Source: Ensifer canadensis (GTDB taxonomy: Bacteria; Pseudomonadota; Alphaproteobacteria; Rhizobiales; Rhizobiaceae). From it: a stretch of 64,000 nucleotides of DNA. The notes under the pieces were generated by a model. It did not search any database, was not told where the DNA came from, and saw only the letters and a list, made by a program, of their open reading frames with translations. Position 1 is the first letter of the stretch; each line of letters opens with the position of its first letter. The position numbers were made by a program, and so were the translations under genes. Positions 35,379 to 44,856 of this stretch are shown one piece after another. The stretch is taken from assembly GCF_017488845.2 (NCBI RefSeq), contig NZ_CP083370.1, forward strand, positions 992,001 to 1,056,000. Reading direction: 5' to 3'.

Positions 35379-36569
35379 ATGACCGAACATAACGTCCGCA
35401 ATTTCAACATCAACTTTGGTCCGCAGCATCCGGCGGCGCACGGCGTTCTTCGTCTGGTGCTCGAGCTTGATGGCGAAATCGTCGAGCGTGTCGACCCGCA
35501 TATCGGTCTGCTGCATCGCGGCACCGAAAAGCTGATCGAAACCAAGACCTATCTGCAGGCGATTCCCTATTTCGATCGGCTCGACTACGTCGCGCCGATG
35601 AACCAGGAGCATGCTTTTGCGCTTGCAGTGGAAAAGCTGACCGGAACCGAAGTTCCGATCCGCGGCCAGCTGATCCGCGTTCTCTATTCGGAAATCGGCC
35701 GTATCCTGTCGCATCTTCTGAACGTGACCACGCAGGCCATGGACGTCGGCGCGCTGACGCCGCCGCTCTGGGGCTTCGAGGAGCGCGAAAAGCTGATGGT
35801 GTTCTATGAGCGTGCCTGCGGCGCGCGCATGCACTCGGCCTATTTCCGTCCCGGCGGCGTGCACCAGGATCTGCCGCATGAGCTGGTCGAGGATATCGGC
35901 AAGTGGATCGACCCGTTCCTCAAGACCGTCGACGATATCGACGAGCTTCTGACTGGCAACCGCATCTTCAAGCAGCGCAACGTCGACATCGGCGTCGTCA
36001 AGCTGGAAGACGCCTGGGCCTGGGGTTTCTCGGGCGTGATGGTTCGCGGTTCCGGCGCTGCCTGGGACCTGCGCCGTTCGCAGCCCTACGAATGCTATTC
36101 GGACATGGATTTCGACATTCCGATCGGCAAGAACGGTGACTGCTTCGATCGTTACCTCATCCGCATGATCGAAATGCGCGAGTCGGCCAAGATCATGCGT
36201 CAGTGCGTGAACCGTCTGCTCGGCGATGCCAAGATTGGCCCGGTCTCGTCGATGGACGGTAAGATCGTTCCGCCAAAACGTGGTGAGATGAAGCGCTCGA
36301 TGGAAGCGCTGATCCACCACTTCAAGCTCTACACCGAAGGCTACCACGTGCCGGCCGGCGAGGTTTATACAGCCGTTGAAGCGCCCAAGGGCGAATTCGG
36401 CGTCTATCTCGTCTCCGACGGTAGCAACAAGCCCTATCGCTGCAAGATCCGTGCCCCGGGCTACGCGCATCTGCAGGCGATGGACTTCCTCTGTCGCGGA
36501 CACCAGCTTGCCGACGTGTCAGCCGTGCTGGGCTCCCTCGATATCGTGTTCGGTGAGGTGGATCGCTGA
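35379..36569 (+). CDS. nuoD: NADH-quinone oxidoreductase subunit D
   Basis: The 396-residue 49-kDa-type subunit lines the quinone site with NuoB. It starts [26 protein letters not shown] and has [13 protein letters not shown] and the C-terminal IVFGEVDR. Its stop overlaps the next small gene (TGATG), so that gene is translationally coupled to it. Confidence 0.98.
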   Translation: MTEHNVRNFNINFGPQHPAAHGVLRLVLELDGEIVERVDPHIGLLHRGTEKLIETKTYLQAIPYFDRLDYVAPMNQEHAFALAVEKLTGTEVPIRGQLIRVLYSEIGRILSHLLNVTTQAMDVGALTPPLWGFEEREKLMVFYERACGARMHSAYFRPGGVHQDLPHELVEDIGKWIDPFLKTVDDIDELLTGNRIFKQRNVDIGVVKLEDAWAWGFSGVMVRGSGAAWDLRRSQPYECYSDMDFDIPIGKNGDCFDRYLIRMIEMRESAKIMRQCVNRLLGDAKIGPVSSMDGKIVPPKRGEMKRSMEALIHHFKLYTEGYHVPAGEVYTAVEAPKGEFGVYLVSDGSNKPYRCKIRAPGYAHLQAMDFLCRGHQLADVSAVLGSLDIVFGEVDR

Positions 36570-36823
36570 TGCGTTTCGCGCCCCTGGCAATGGCAGGATT
36601 TCTTATGCTTGCGACGGCGGCATCCGCACAGGATTCCGTCAACAGCGAAGCGTCTGCCGCGATGCGTGGGGGCTCGATGGCCGATCTCGTGGCCAAGGGC
36701 TACGAGATCAAGGCGGCCGTGGCCAACGGCACGCGCTACATCGTATTTTTACAAAAAGACCAGTCAGCCTATGCCTGCGAATTCGTTTCGGTGACGAAAT
36801 CGCGGTGTGGGTCGATTAACTGA
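36569..36823 (+). CDS. Small exported protein inside the nuo operon
   Basis: The 84-residue product has a signal peptide ([21 protein letters not shown], cleavage after ASA) and a short mature part with SMADLVAKGYEIKAAVANGTRYIVFLQKDQSAYACEFVSVTKSRCGSIN. Two cysteines in the mature part could form a disulfide in the periplasm. I do not recognise a named family, but rhizobial nuo operons commonly have a small gene here. Start-stop overlap with nuoD (TGATG) and a 17-bp gap to nuoE place it firmly in the operon. It might aid assembly of complex I; this is only inference. Confidence 0.8.
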   Translation: MRFAPLAMAGFLMLATAASAQDSVNSEASAAMRGGSMADLVAKGYEIKAAVANGTRYIVFLQKDQSAYACEFVSVTKSRCGSIN

Positions 36824-36839
36824 TAAGGTGTCGTGAAGA

Positions 36840-37967
36840 ATGTCTGTTCGTCGACTAGCCGAAGACAATGTTCAGCCGGCCGCATTCGCGTTCAATCGCG
36901 AAAACGCCGCTTGGGCAAAGAAGACAATCCAGAAGTATCCGAAAGGCCGTGAGCAGTCCGCGGTCATTCCGTTGTTGATGCGGGCGCAGGAGCAGGACGG
37001 CTGGGTAACGAAGGCCGCGATCGAATCGATCGCTGACATGCTCGGCATGGCCTATATCCGCGTGCTCGAAGTTGCGACCTTCTATACCCAGTTCCAGCTG
37101 AAGCCGGTCGGAACGCGCGCTCACGTGCAGGTCTGCGGCACGACGCCGTGTATGCTGCGTGGCGCCGAAGACCTGATCCGGGTCTGCAAGAGCAAGATCG
37201 CCCACGATCCTTTCACCCTCAACGAGAGCGGCACGCTTTCCTGGGAAGAAGTGGAATGTCAGGGCGCCTGTGTGAATGCGCCGATGGTCATGATCTTCAA
37301 GGACACCTATGAAGACCTGACGCCCGAGCAGCTCGAGCAGATCATCGACCGCTTCGATGCAGGCAAGGGTGCCGAAGTCGCCACCGGTCCGCAGATCGAT
37401 CGTGTCTTCTCGGCGCCGGAAGGTGGCCCGACCACGCTCATGACGCCGGACGCGCCGGCCAGGAAGGCTCCCGCGAGCGCGAAGAAGGTCAGCGATGCGC
37501 CTGTTGTCAGCGTTCCGCCATCGAACGCTGCACGGGCAAAGACCGCTGCCAGCGAAACCAACGCCGCCGTGAAGACGCCGGCGACGGCGAAGAAGGAAGC
37601 GGCGGCAAACGCCAAGGTCGAGGGCGACACCGCCGACAAGTCGAAGCCCGCCAGGGCGGCCGACGTTTCCGGCAAGCCGTCGCTTGAAGACAAGAACCGC
37701 CCGGCAGGCATCGCTAGGCCGGCGGCTGTCGACGACCTCAAGCTGATCTCCGGCGTTGGCCCGAAGATCGAAGGCACGCTGCACGAACTCGGCATCTACA
37801 CGTTCGCGCAAGTCGCGTCGTGGAAGAAGGCCGAGCGCGAATGGGTCGACAGCTATCTCAATTTCAAGGGCCGGATCGAACGTGACGATTGGGTCAAGCA
37901 GGCCAAGGCGCTCGCCAAGGGTGGCGAAGCCGAATACATCAGAGTTTTCGGCAAGAAGCCGCGGTAA
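36840..37967 (+). CDS. nuoE: NADH-quinone oxidoreductase subunit E with C-terminal helix-hairpin-helix extension
   Basis: Residues 1 to about 200 are the thioredoxin-like 24-kDa subunit with its [2Fe-2S] ligands (VQVCGTTPCMLRG and EVECQGACVNAPM). NuoE usually has 160-240 residues; this protein has 375. A Pro/Ala/Lys-rich linker (about 200-297) leads to a module at 298-375 with DDLKLISGVGPKIEGTLHELGI, a helix-hairpin-helix motif, and a conserved RDDWVKQAKAL. The same module ends the protein encoded between nuoF and nuoG. The extension is probably for protein contacts rather than electron transfer; that is inference. Confidence 0.96.
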   Translation: MSVRRLAEDNVQPAAFAFNRENAAWAKKTIQKYPKGREQSAVIPLLMRAQEQDGWVTKAAIESIADMLGMAYIRVLEVATFYTQFQLKPVGTRAHVQVCGTTPCMLRGAEDLIRVCKSKIAHDPFTLNESGTLSWEEVECQGACVNAPMVMIFKDTYEDLTPEQLEQIIDRFDAGKGAEVATGPQIDRVFSAPEGGPTTLMTPDAPARKAPASAKKVSDAPVVSVPPSNAARAKTAASETNAAVKTPATAKKEAAANAKVEGDTADKSKPARAADVSGKPSLEDKNRPAGIARPAAVDDLKLISGVGPKIEGTLHELGIYTFAQVASWKKAEREWVDSYLNFKGRIERDDWVKQAKALAKGGEAEYIRVFGKKPR

Positions 37968-37978
37968 AGAGGTGAACC

Positions 37979-39283
37979 ATGCTCAGAGATGAAGATCGCA
38001 TCTTTACCAATATCTACGGCCTCAAGGATAAGTCTCTCAAGGGCGCGATGAGCCGCGGCCATTGGGATGGCACCAAGCAGATCCTCGAAAAGGGTCGCGA
38101 CTGGATCGTCAACGAGATGAAAGCTTCGGGTCTTCGCGGTCGTGGCGGCGCAGGCTTCCCGACCGGTCTCAAGTGGTCCTTCATGCCGAAGGAAAGCGAC
38201 GGGCGTCCGCACTATCTGGTCGTCAACGCCGACGAATCCGAACCGGGCACCTGCAAGGACCGTGACATCATGCGTCACGATCCGCACACCCTGATCGAAG
38301 GCTGCGTCATCGCCAGCTTCGCCATGGGTGCGCACACCGCATACATCTACGTGCGCGGTGAATATATCCGCGAGCGCGAGGCGCTGCAGGCTGCGATCGA
38401 CGAATGCTACGACGCCGGCCTGCTCGGCAAGAACAACAAGCTGGGCTGGGACATGGACATCTACGTCCACCACGGCGCCGGCGCCTACATCTGCGGCGAA
38501 GAAACCGCGCTGCTCGAAAGCCTTGAAGGCAAGAAGGGCCAGCCGCGCCTGAAGCCGCCGTTCCCGGCGAACATGGGTCTCTACGGCTGCCCGACGACCG
38601 TCAACAACGTCGAGTCGATCGCAGTTGCCCCGACGATCCTGCGCCGCGGCGCTGGCTGGTTCTCGTCGATCGGCCGTCCGAACAACGTCGGCACCAAGCT
38701 GTTCATGCTCTCCGGTCACGTCAACAAGCCGTGCACGGTCGAAGAAGCGATGGGCATCACCTTCCGTGAACTCGTCGACAAGCATGCCGGTGGCATTCGC
38801 GGCGGCTGGGACAACCTGCTGGCGGTCATTCCCGGCGGCGCATCGTGCCCGGTGGTCAAGGCGGAAGACATCATTGACTGCCCGATGGATTTCGACGGGC
38901 TTCGTGAAGTCAAATCGTCCTTCGGCACGGCGGCTGCCATCGTCATGGATCGCTCCACGGACATCATCAAGGCAATTGCCCGCATCTCGGCTTTCTTCAA
39001 GCACGAGAGCTGCGGCCAGTGCACGCCGTGCCGCGAAGGCACCGGCTGGATGTGGCGCGTGATGGAACGCATGGTGCAGGGCCGCGCCCAGAAGCGCGAG
39101 ATCGACATGCTGTTCGACGTCACCAAGCAGATCGAAGGTCACACGATCTGTGCTCTGGGTGATGCGGCCGCCTGGCCGATCCAGGGCCTGATCCGCAACT
39201 TCCGTCCGGAGATCGAAAAGCGCATCGACGAATACACCCGCAACGCGACGTCGCACGGCGCGGTGCTGGAAGCGGCGGAGTAA
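37979..39283 (+). CDS. nuoF: NADH-quinone oxidoreductase subunit F
   Basis: The 434-residue NADH dehydrogenase subunit binds NADH, FMN and a [4Fe-4S] cluster. Visible are the NADH loop [16 protein letters not shown], the FMN-site [19 protein letters not shown], and the cluster ligands [14 protein letters not shown] plus the later cysteine in GHTICALGD. It follows nuoE by 12 bp. Confidence 0.98.
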   Translation: MLRDEDRIFTNIYGLKDKSLKGAMSRGHWDGTKQILEKGRDWIVNEMKASGLRGRGGAGFPTGLKWSFMPKESDGRPHYLVVNADESEPGTCKDRDIMRHDPHTLIEGCVIASFAMGAHTAYIYVRGEYIREREALQAAIDECYDAGLLGKNNKLGWDMDIYVHHGAGAYICGEETALLESLEGKKGQPRLKPPFPANMGLYGCPTTVNNVESIAVAPTILRRGAGWFSSIGRPNNVGTKLFMLSGHVNKPCTVEEAMGITFRELVDKHAGGIRGGWDNLLAVIPGGASCPVVKAEDIIDCPMDFDGLREVKSSFGTAAAIVMDRSTDIIKAIARISAFFKHESCGQCTPCREGTGWMWRVMERMVQGRAQKREIDMLFDVTKQIEGHTICALGDAAAWPIQGLIRNFRPEIEKRIDEYTRNATSHGAVLEAAE

Positions 39284-39289
39284 CGGGCC

Positions 39290-39964
39290 ATGGCCGGCAC
39301 ACGCAAGGATGGACAGGTGAGGGGAGAGGCCGAGAGCGGCATTCCGTCCGCACGTCCGCTTGGCAGTGATCCGGCCGATCCGTTCGGCATGGCCGAATGG
39401 ATGAAGACCATGCCCAAAGTGCCGCTGCATCCGCTGATGGCGCATCCGGCAGGCGCCGTGGCAGCTGCCACCGCGCTTGGTTTCGGTCTGTCGAGCCACA
39501 TCGCCGGCGTTATGTTCGGCGCGATGCAGGGCGCCGTCGAAGCGCTGCAGAAGGGCTCGGCCTTGGCTGGCCAGATGCAGGCAGACGCCCCGGCTGAGGT
39601 CGTTCCGACCCAAGCAGCTCCGGTTCAGGCAGAAGCAATGCCGCAAGAGACGGTGAAGCCGGTAGTCGCCAAGAAAGGCGCGGTATCAAAGCCGAAGGCT
39701 GAGAACAAGCTGGCGGAGCGCGTGAAGGCGCCGGCAGCTTCGCGGTCCAAGACCCGCACCGCCGACGACCTCAAGCGGATTTCCGGCATCGGCCCGAAGC
39801 TCGAGCAGGTCCTGAACGGCAAGGGCATTCGCCGGTTCGCCGATATCGCCGCCTGGAGTGACGCCGACATTGCCCGCTTCGACGACGAACTGGGCTTTGG
39901 CGGACGTATTCTGCGCGACGACTGGGTAAAGCAGGCAAAGGCGCTGAAAGGCGCAAAAGAATAA
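39290..39964 (+). CDS. Membrane-anchored helix-hairpin-helix protein of the nuo operon
   Basis: The 224-residue protein has a polar N-terminus, a single hydrophobic segment (about 53-78, AGAVAAATALGFGLSSHIAGVMF), an Ala/Pro/Lys-rich linker, and a C-terminal module from residue 159 with DDLKRISGIGPKLEQVLNGKGI and RDDWVKQAKAL. This module is clearly homologous to the C-terminus of NuoE in the same operon. Such domains are often labelled 5' DNA nuclease-like, but only the helix-hairpin-helix is visible, with no nuclease residues. It lies 7 bp after nuoF. A role as an accessory or assembly protein of complex I is likely from context. Confidence 0.85.
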   Translation: MAGTRKDGQVRGEAESGIPSARPLGSDPADPFGMAEWMKTMPKVPLHPLMAHPAGAVAAATALGFGLSSHIAGVMFGAMQGAVEALQKGSALAGQMQADAPAEVVPTQAAPVQAEAMPQETVKPVVAKKGAVSKPKAENKLAERVKAPAASRSKTRTADDLKRISGIGPKLEQVLNGKGIRRFADIAAWSDADIARFDDELGFGGRILRDDWVKQAKALKGAKE

Positions 39965-40067
39965 GAGGCGGTGACCGGCAGAGGTCGCCACCGGCAAGCA
40001 GCATGGCTGTGTTGGAATTGTCCGTCGCCTCAAGGTGGACGGATGGAAGACAGGATTGAGTACGAAG

Positions 40068-42140
40068 ATGGCAAAGCTGAAAGTCGACGGAAAAGAGATC
40101 GAGGTCCCGGATCATTTCACGCTGCTTCAGGCGTGCGAAGAAGCCGGCGCCGAGGTTCCGCGCTTCTGTTTCCATGAGCGGCTGTCGGTCGCCGGCAACT
40201 GCCGCATGTGTCTGATCGAGGTGAAGGGAGGGCCACCAAAGCCCGCCGCCTCCTGTGCCATGGGTGTGCGCGACCTTCGTCCGGGTCCGAACGGCGAGAC
40301 GCCGGAAGTCTTCACGACCACACCGATGGTCAAGAAGGCGCGCGAAGGCGTCATGGAATTCCTGCTGATCAACCATCCGCTCGATTGCCCGATCTGCGAC
40401 CAGGGTGGCGAATGCGACTTGCAGGACCAGGCGATGGCCTTCGGCATCGATAGTTCGCGCTACCAGGAAAACAAGCGCGCTGTCGAAGACAAGTATATCG
40501 GCCCGTTGGTCAAGACGGTGATGAACCGTTGCATCCATTGCACGCGCTGCGTCCGTTTCACCACGGAAGTGGCCGGCATTGCCGAACTCGGCCTGATCGG
40601 CCGCGGCGAAGACGCCGAGATCACTACCTATCTTGAACAGGCCATGACCTCCGAGCTTCAGGGCAATGTCGTTGACCTCTGCCCGGTCGGTGCGCTGACC
40701 TCCAAGCCGTTCGCCTTCACGGCGCGTCCGTGGGAACTGAACAAGACCGAATCGATCGACGTGATGGACGCGCTCGGTTCGGCCATCCGCGTCGATACCC
40801 GTGGCCGCGAAGTGATGCGCATCATGCCGCGCGTCAACGAGGACATCAACGAAGAGTGGATCTCCGACAAGAGCCGCTTCATCTGGGACGGCCTGAAGAC
40901 TCAGCGTCTCGACCGTCCTTATGTCAAGAAGGACGGCCGTCTGCAGGCTGCAACGTGGAGCGAAGCGTTCCAGGCGGTCAAGGCTGCCGTTGCAGCGACC
41001 TCCGGCGACAAGATCGGCGCCATCGCCGGTGACCTTGCTTCCGTAGAAGAAATGTACGCGCTGAAGGAACTGCTTGCTTCGCTCGGTTCCGAAAACGTCG
41101 ACTGCCGCCAGGATGGTGCAGCGCTCGATCCGTCGCTCGGCCGCGCCAGCTACATCTTCAACCCGACCATTCAGGGGATCGAGAGCGCCGACGCGCTGCT
41201 GATCATCGGCTCGAACCCGCGCTTCGAAGCATCCGTTCTCAACGCACGCATCCGCAAGCGTTACCGGATGGGCAATTTCCCGATCGCCGTCATCGGCGAG
41301 CGGGGTGAACTGCGCTACGAATACGAATACCTCGGTGCAGGCACCGACACGCTGGCCGAACTCGTGTCCGGCAAGGGCAAGTTCGCTGCGACCTTGAAGA
41401 AGGCGCAGCGTCCGATGATCATCATCGGCCAGGGCGCCGTTGCAGGGGAGGGCGGTGCCGCCGTTCTCGCCGCTGCCGCCAAGCTTGTCGGCGCAGTGAC
41501 GGCCGACTGGAACGGCTTTGCCGTTCTGCACACCGCAGCGTCCCGCGTCGGTGGTCTCGACCTCGGCTTCGTCCCGGGCAAGAACGGCAAGACGGCCGCC
41601 GAAATGGTTTCGGCCACTGACGTTCTCTTCCTGCTCGGCGCCGACGAGATCGATCTTGCTGGCCGCAAGTCCGGCTTCACTGTCTATATCGGTTCGCATG
41701 GCGACAATGGCGCCCACGCTGCCGACGTCATCCTGCCCGCCGCCACCTACACCGAAAAATCCGGCACCTGGGTCAACACCGAGGGCCGCGTGCAGATCGG
41801 CAACCGTGCCGGCTTCGCTCCGGGCGACGCCCGCGAGGACTGGGCGATCATCCGTGCGCTCTCCGACGTTCTCGGCAAGAAGCTGCCCTTTGATTCGCTT
41901 GGCGAATTACGCTCGAAGCTTTACGCCGCGCAGCCGCATTTCGCCGATGTCGACGCGATTGCCGTCGGCAGTGGCGACGAAATTGCCGCACTTGCTCAAA
42001 AAGCCGGTGAGATGGGCAAATCCGTGTTTGCGTCTCCGGTCAAAGACTTCTATTTGACGAACCCGATAGCGCGCGCATCCGCCGTCATGGCCGAATGCTC
42101 GGCTTTGGCACGCAACAACTTCAAAGCTGCGGCGGAATGA
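40068..42140 (+). CDS. nuoG: NADH-quinone oxidoreductase subunit G
   Basis: The 690-residue 75-kDa-type subunit has an N-terminal [2Fe-2S] ferredoxin domain (CEEAGAEVPRFCFHERLSVAGNCRMC), the His-Cys3 cluster (HPLDCPICDQGGECDLQD), a [4Fe-4S] site (CIHCTRCVRF), and a long molybdopterin-oxidoreductase-like C-terminal part without cofactor function. The start MAKLKVDGKEIEVP at 40068 is where homologues begin; no strong ribosome-binding site is visible. Confidence 0.98.
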   Translation: MAKLKVDGKEIEVPDHFTLLQACEEAGAEVPRFCFHERLSVAGNCRMCLIEVKGGPPKPAASCAMGVRDLRPGPNGETPEVFTTTPMVKKAREGVMEFLLINHPLDCPICDQGGECDLQDQAMAFGIDSSRYQENKRAVEDKYIGPLVKTVMNRCIHCTRCVRFTTEVAGIAELGLIGRGEDAEITTYLEQAMTSELQGNVVDLCPVGALTSKPFAFTARPWELNKTESIDVMDALGSAIRVDTRGREVMRIMPRVNEDINEEWISDKSRFIWDGLKTQRLDRPYVKKDGRLQAATWSEAFQAVKAAVAATSGDKIGAIAGDLASVEEMYALKELLASLGSENVDCRQDGAALDPSLGRASYIFNPTIQGIESADALLIIGSNPRFEASVLNARIRKRYRMGNFPIAVIGERGELRYEYEYLGAGTDTLAELVSGKGKFAATLKKAQRPMIIIGQGAVAGEGGAAVLAAAAKLVGAVTADWNGFAVLHTAASRVGGLDLGFVPGKNGKTAAEMVSATDVLFLLGADEIDLAGRKSGFTVYIGSHGDNGAHAADVILPAATYTEKSGTWVNTEGRVQIGNRAGFAPGDAREDWAIIRALSDVLGKKLPFDSLGELRSKLYAAQPHFADVDAIAVGSGDEIAALAQKAGEMGKSVFASPVKDFYLTNPIARASAVMAECSALARNNFKAAAE

Positions 42141-42160
42141 GCGCGAGGGAATAGAGTATC

Positions 42161-43204
42161 ATGGACGCTTTCGTTTCGACCTATGTCTGGCCTGCGATCA
42201 TCATGGTCGCCCAGTCGCTGCTGCTGCTGGTCGCGCTGCTGCTTTTCATCGCCTACGTTCTGCTGGCCGACCGCAAGATCTGGGCTGCTGTCCAGCTTCG
42301 CCGTGGTCCGAATGTGGTGGGCCCCTGGGGTCTTTTCCAGTCCTTTGCCGACCTTTTGAAGTTCGTCTTCAAGGAGCCGGTGATTCCGGCTGGCGCAAAC
42401 AAGGCAATCTTTCTGCTCGCGCCGCTCGTCTCCGTGACGCTGGCGCTCGCCGCCTGGGCGGTTATTCCGCTCAATGCCGGCTGGGTGATCGCGAATATCA
42501 ACGTCGGCATCCTCTTCGTGTTCGCCATATCTTCTCTTGAAGTTTATGGCATCATCATGGGTGGCTGGGCGTCGAACTCCAAATATCCCTTCCTCGGCGC
42601 GCTTCGTTCTGCCGCGCAGATGGTGTCTTACGAAGTCTCGATCGGCTTCGTCATCGTCACCGTCCTGTTGTGCGTGGGTTCGCTGAACCTGACTGATATC
42701 GTCAATGCGCAGAGCAACGGCATCGGTACGAACTTGGGTCTGCCCGCATCGTTCCTCGACTGGCACTGGCTCGCACTGTTCCCGATGTTCATCGTGTTCT
42801 TCATTTCGGCGCTGGCTGAAACGAACCGCCCGCCCTTCGATCTGCCGGAAGCGGAATCCGAACTCGTCGCCGGCTTCATGGTCGAATACGGCTCCACGCC
42901 TTACATGATGTTCATGCTCGGCGAGTATGCCGCCATCTGCCTGATGTGCGCGCTGACGACCATTCTCTTCCTCGGCGGCTGGCTGCCTCCGGTTGACGTC
43001 TGGTTCCTCAACTGGGTCCCGGGCATCATCTGGTTCGTTCTCAAGGCATCCTTCGTGTTCTTCATGTTCGCGATGGTGAAGGCTTTCGTTCCGCGTTACC
43101 GCTACGACCAGCTGATGCGTCTCGGCTGGAAGGTCTTCCTGCCGATTTCTCTGGCAATGGTCGTGATCACTGCATTCGTTCTCAAGCTGACGGGAGCTGC
43201 ATGA
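42161..43204 (+). CDS. nuoH: NADH-quinone oxidoreductase subunit H
   Basis: The 347-residue membrane subunit (ND1) has about eight helices and the conserved cytoplasmic loops [55 protein letters not shown] and [21 protein letters not shown]. These form the entrance of the quinone chamber. Confidence 0.98.
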   Translation: MDAFVSTYVWPAIIMVAQSLLLLVALLLFIAYVLLADRKIWAAVQLRRGPNVVGPWGLFQSFADLLKFVFKEPVIPAGANKAIFLLAPLVSVTLALAAWAVIPLNAGWVIANINVGILFVFAISSLEVYGIIMGGWASNSKYPFLGALRSAAQMVSYEVSIGFVIVTVLLCVGSLNLTDIVNAQSNGIGTNLGLPASFLDWHWLALFPMFIVFFISALAETNRPPFDLPEAESELVAGFMVEYGSTPYMMFMLGEYAAICLMCALTTILFLGGWLPPVDVWFLNWVPGIIWFVLKASFVFFMFAMVKAFVPRYRYDQLMRLGWKVFLPISLAMVVITAFVLKLTGAA

Positions 43205-43268
43205 TGCTGGCTTTCGCTCGGTTGCATACCGCTGGCCGCTCCCAGGCCGGCAAGTCTGGAGGTAAATG

Positions 43269-43760
43269 ATGGCCGGTCTTTCGCAAGCCGTCAGCTCGCT
43301 GTTCCTCAAGGAATTCGTCGGCGCGTTCTTTCTGTCGATGCGCTACTTCTTCAAGCCGAAGGCGACGTTGAACTACCCCTTCGAAAAGGGGCCGGTCAGC
43401 CCGCGCTTCCGTGGCGAACACGCCCTGCGCCGTTATCCGAACGGCGAAGAGCGCTGCATCGCCTGCAAGCTCTGCGAGGCGATCTGTCCTGCCCAGGCCA
43501 TCACCATCGAGGCCGGCCCGCGCCGCAACGACGGCACCCGCCGCACGGTGCGCTACGACATCGACATGGTGAAGTGCATCTATTGCGGTTTCTGCCAGGA
43601 AGCCTGTCCGGTCGACGCCATCGTCGAGGGACCGAACTTCGAATTCGCCACCGAGACGCGTGAAGAGCTGTACTACGACAAAGACAAGCTCCTCGCCAAT
43701 GGCGACCGTTGGGAGCGGGAAATCGCACGCAACATCGCAATGGACTCGCCCTATCGCTGA
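43269..43760 (+). CDS. nuoI: NADH-quinone oxidoreductase subunit I
   Basis: The 163-residue subunit carries two [4Fe-4S] clusters in [12 protein letters not shown] and [12 protein letters not shown], which pass electrons to NuoB. The second of two adjacent ATGs (43269) is used because GGAGG lies at the better spacing; the first is at 43266. Confidence 0.98.
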   Translation: MAGLSQAVSSLFLKEFVGAFFLSMRYFFKPKATLNYPFEKGPVSPRFRGEHALRRYPNGEERCIACKLCEAICPAQAITIEAGPRRNDGTRRTVRYDIDMVKCIYCGFCQEACPVDAIVEGPNFEFATETREELYYDKDKLLANGDRWEREIARNIAMDSPYR

Positions 43761-43897
43761 GGCCGATGCGTGGTGTCGCCCTTCAAGGCGGCACATGTGA
43801 AACAGTTTGGGGCAAAGGCCGGACATCAGTCCGGCTTTGCCAGTGGAGTGGGGGCTGCAAGAGCCTCACGCCGTGCAAGACGAAAAAGGCACCGATC

Positions 43898-44512
43898 ATG
43901 GGTCTGCAGGTTCTTTTTTTCTATCTCTTTGCCTTCATCGCGGTGGCATCGGCATTTATGGTCATTGCGGCCAGGAACCCCGTTTATTCGGTGCTGTTCC
44001 TGATCCTGACCTTCTTCAATTCGGCGGGCCTGTTCCTGCTGGCTGGCGCCGAGTTCCTGGCGATGATCCTGCTCGTGGTCTATGTCGGCGCGGTTGCGGT
44101 GCTCTTCCTGTTCGTCGTCATGATGCTCGATATCGATTTCGCCGAACTCAGAGCCGGCGTGCTTGAATATGCGCCCGTCGGTGCGCTGATCGGTCTGATC
44201 CTGGCTGCCGAACTGATCATCGTCGTCGGCGGCGCGACCTTCTCGCCGGAGATTGCCAAGGGCATCTCGATGCCGATCCCGGCGGTTGCCGACCGGACGA
44301 ACACCGCCGCACTCGGCGACGTGCTCTATACCCACTACGTCTACTTCTTCCAGATCGCGGGCCTTGTGCTGTTGGTCGCCATGATCGGCGCCATCGTCCT
44401 CACGCTGCGCCACCGCACGAACATCAAGCGCCAGAGCATTCCGCAGCAGGTTGCCCGCACGCCCGAGACCGCCGTCGAGGTGATCACGGTCAAGCCCGGG
44501 CAGGGCATTTAA
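43898..44512 (+). CDS. nuoJ: NADH-quinone oxidoreductase subunit J
   Basis: The 204-residue membrane subunit (ND6) starts [23 protein letters not shown] and has [54 protein letters not shown], the conserved third helix with its glutamate. The upstream open frame is not coding; an AAAAAGG site fits the start at 43898. A gap of 137 bp separates it from nuoI. Confidence 0.97.
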   Translation: MGLQVLFFYLFAFIAVASAFMVIAARNPVYSVLFLILTFFNSAGLFLLAGAEFLAMILLVVYVGAVAVLFLFVVMMLDIDFAELRAGVLEYAPVGALIGLILAAELIIVVGGATFSPEIAKGISMPIPAVADRTNTAALGDVLYTHYVYFFQIAGLVLLVAMIGAIVLTLRHRTNIKRQSIPQQVARTPETAVEVITVKPGQGI

Positions 44513-44540
44513 TTCGGACGCGAGGTCGAGGAACCAAAAA

Positions 44541-44849
44541 ATGGAAATCGGAATTTCCCACTATCTCACCGTCAGCGCCATCCTGTTCACGCTTGGTGTC
44601 TTCGGCATCTTCCTGAACCGGAAGAACGTCATCGTCATCCTGATGTCGGTCGAACTGATCCTGCTTGCGGTCAACATCAACATGGTCGCCTTCTCGTCGT
44701 TCCTGAACGACATCACTGGCCAGGTCTTTGCTCTGTTCATTCTGACCGTCGCGGCCGCGGAAGCCGCCATCGGGCTTGCAATTCTCGTCGTCTTCTACCG
44801 CAACCGCGGCTCGATCGCTGTTGAAGACGTCAACATGATGAAGGGCTGA
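44541..44849 (+). CDS. nuoK: NADH-quinone oxidoreductase subunit K
   Basis: The 102-residue three-helix subunit (ND4L) has the membrane glutamates in [18 protein letters not shown] and [20 protein letters not shown] that belong to the proton path. Confidence 0.98.
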   Translation: MEIGISHYLTVSAILFTLGVFGIFLNRKNVIVILMSVELILLAVNINMVAFSSFLNDITGQVFALFILTVAAAEAAIGLAILVVFYRNRGSIAVEDVNMMKG

Positions 44850-44856
44850 TTGGGCT

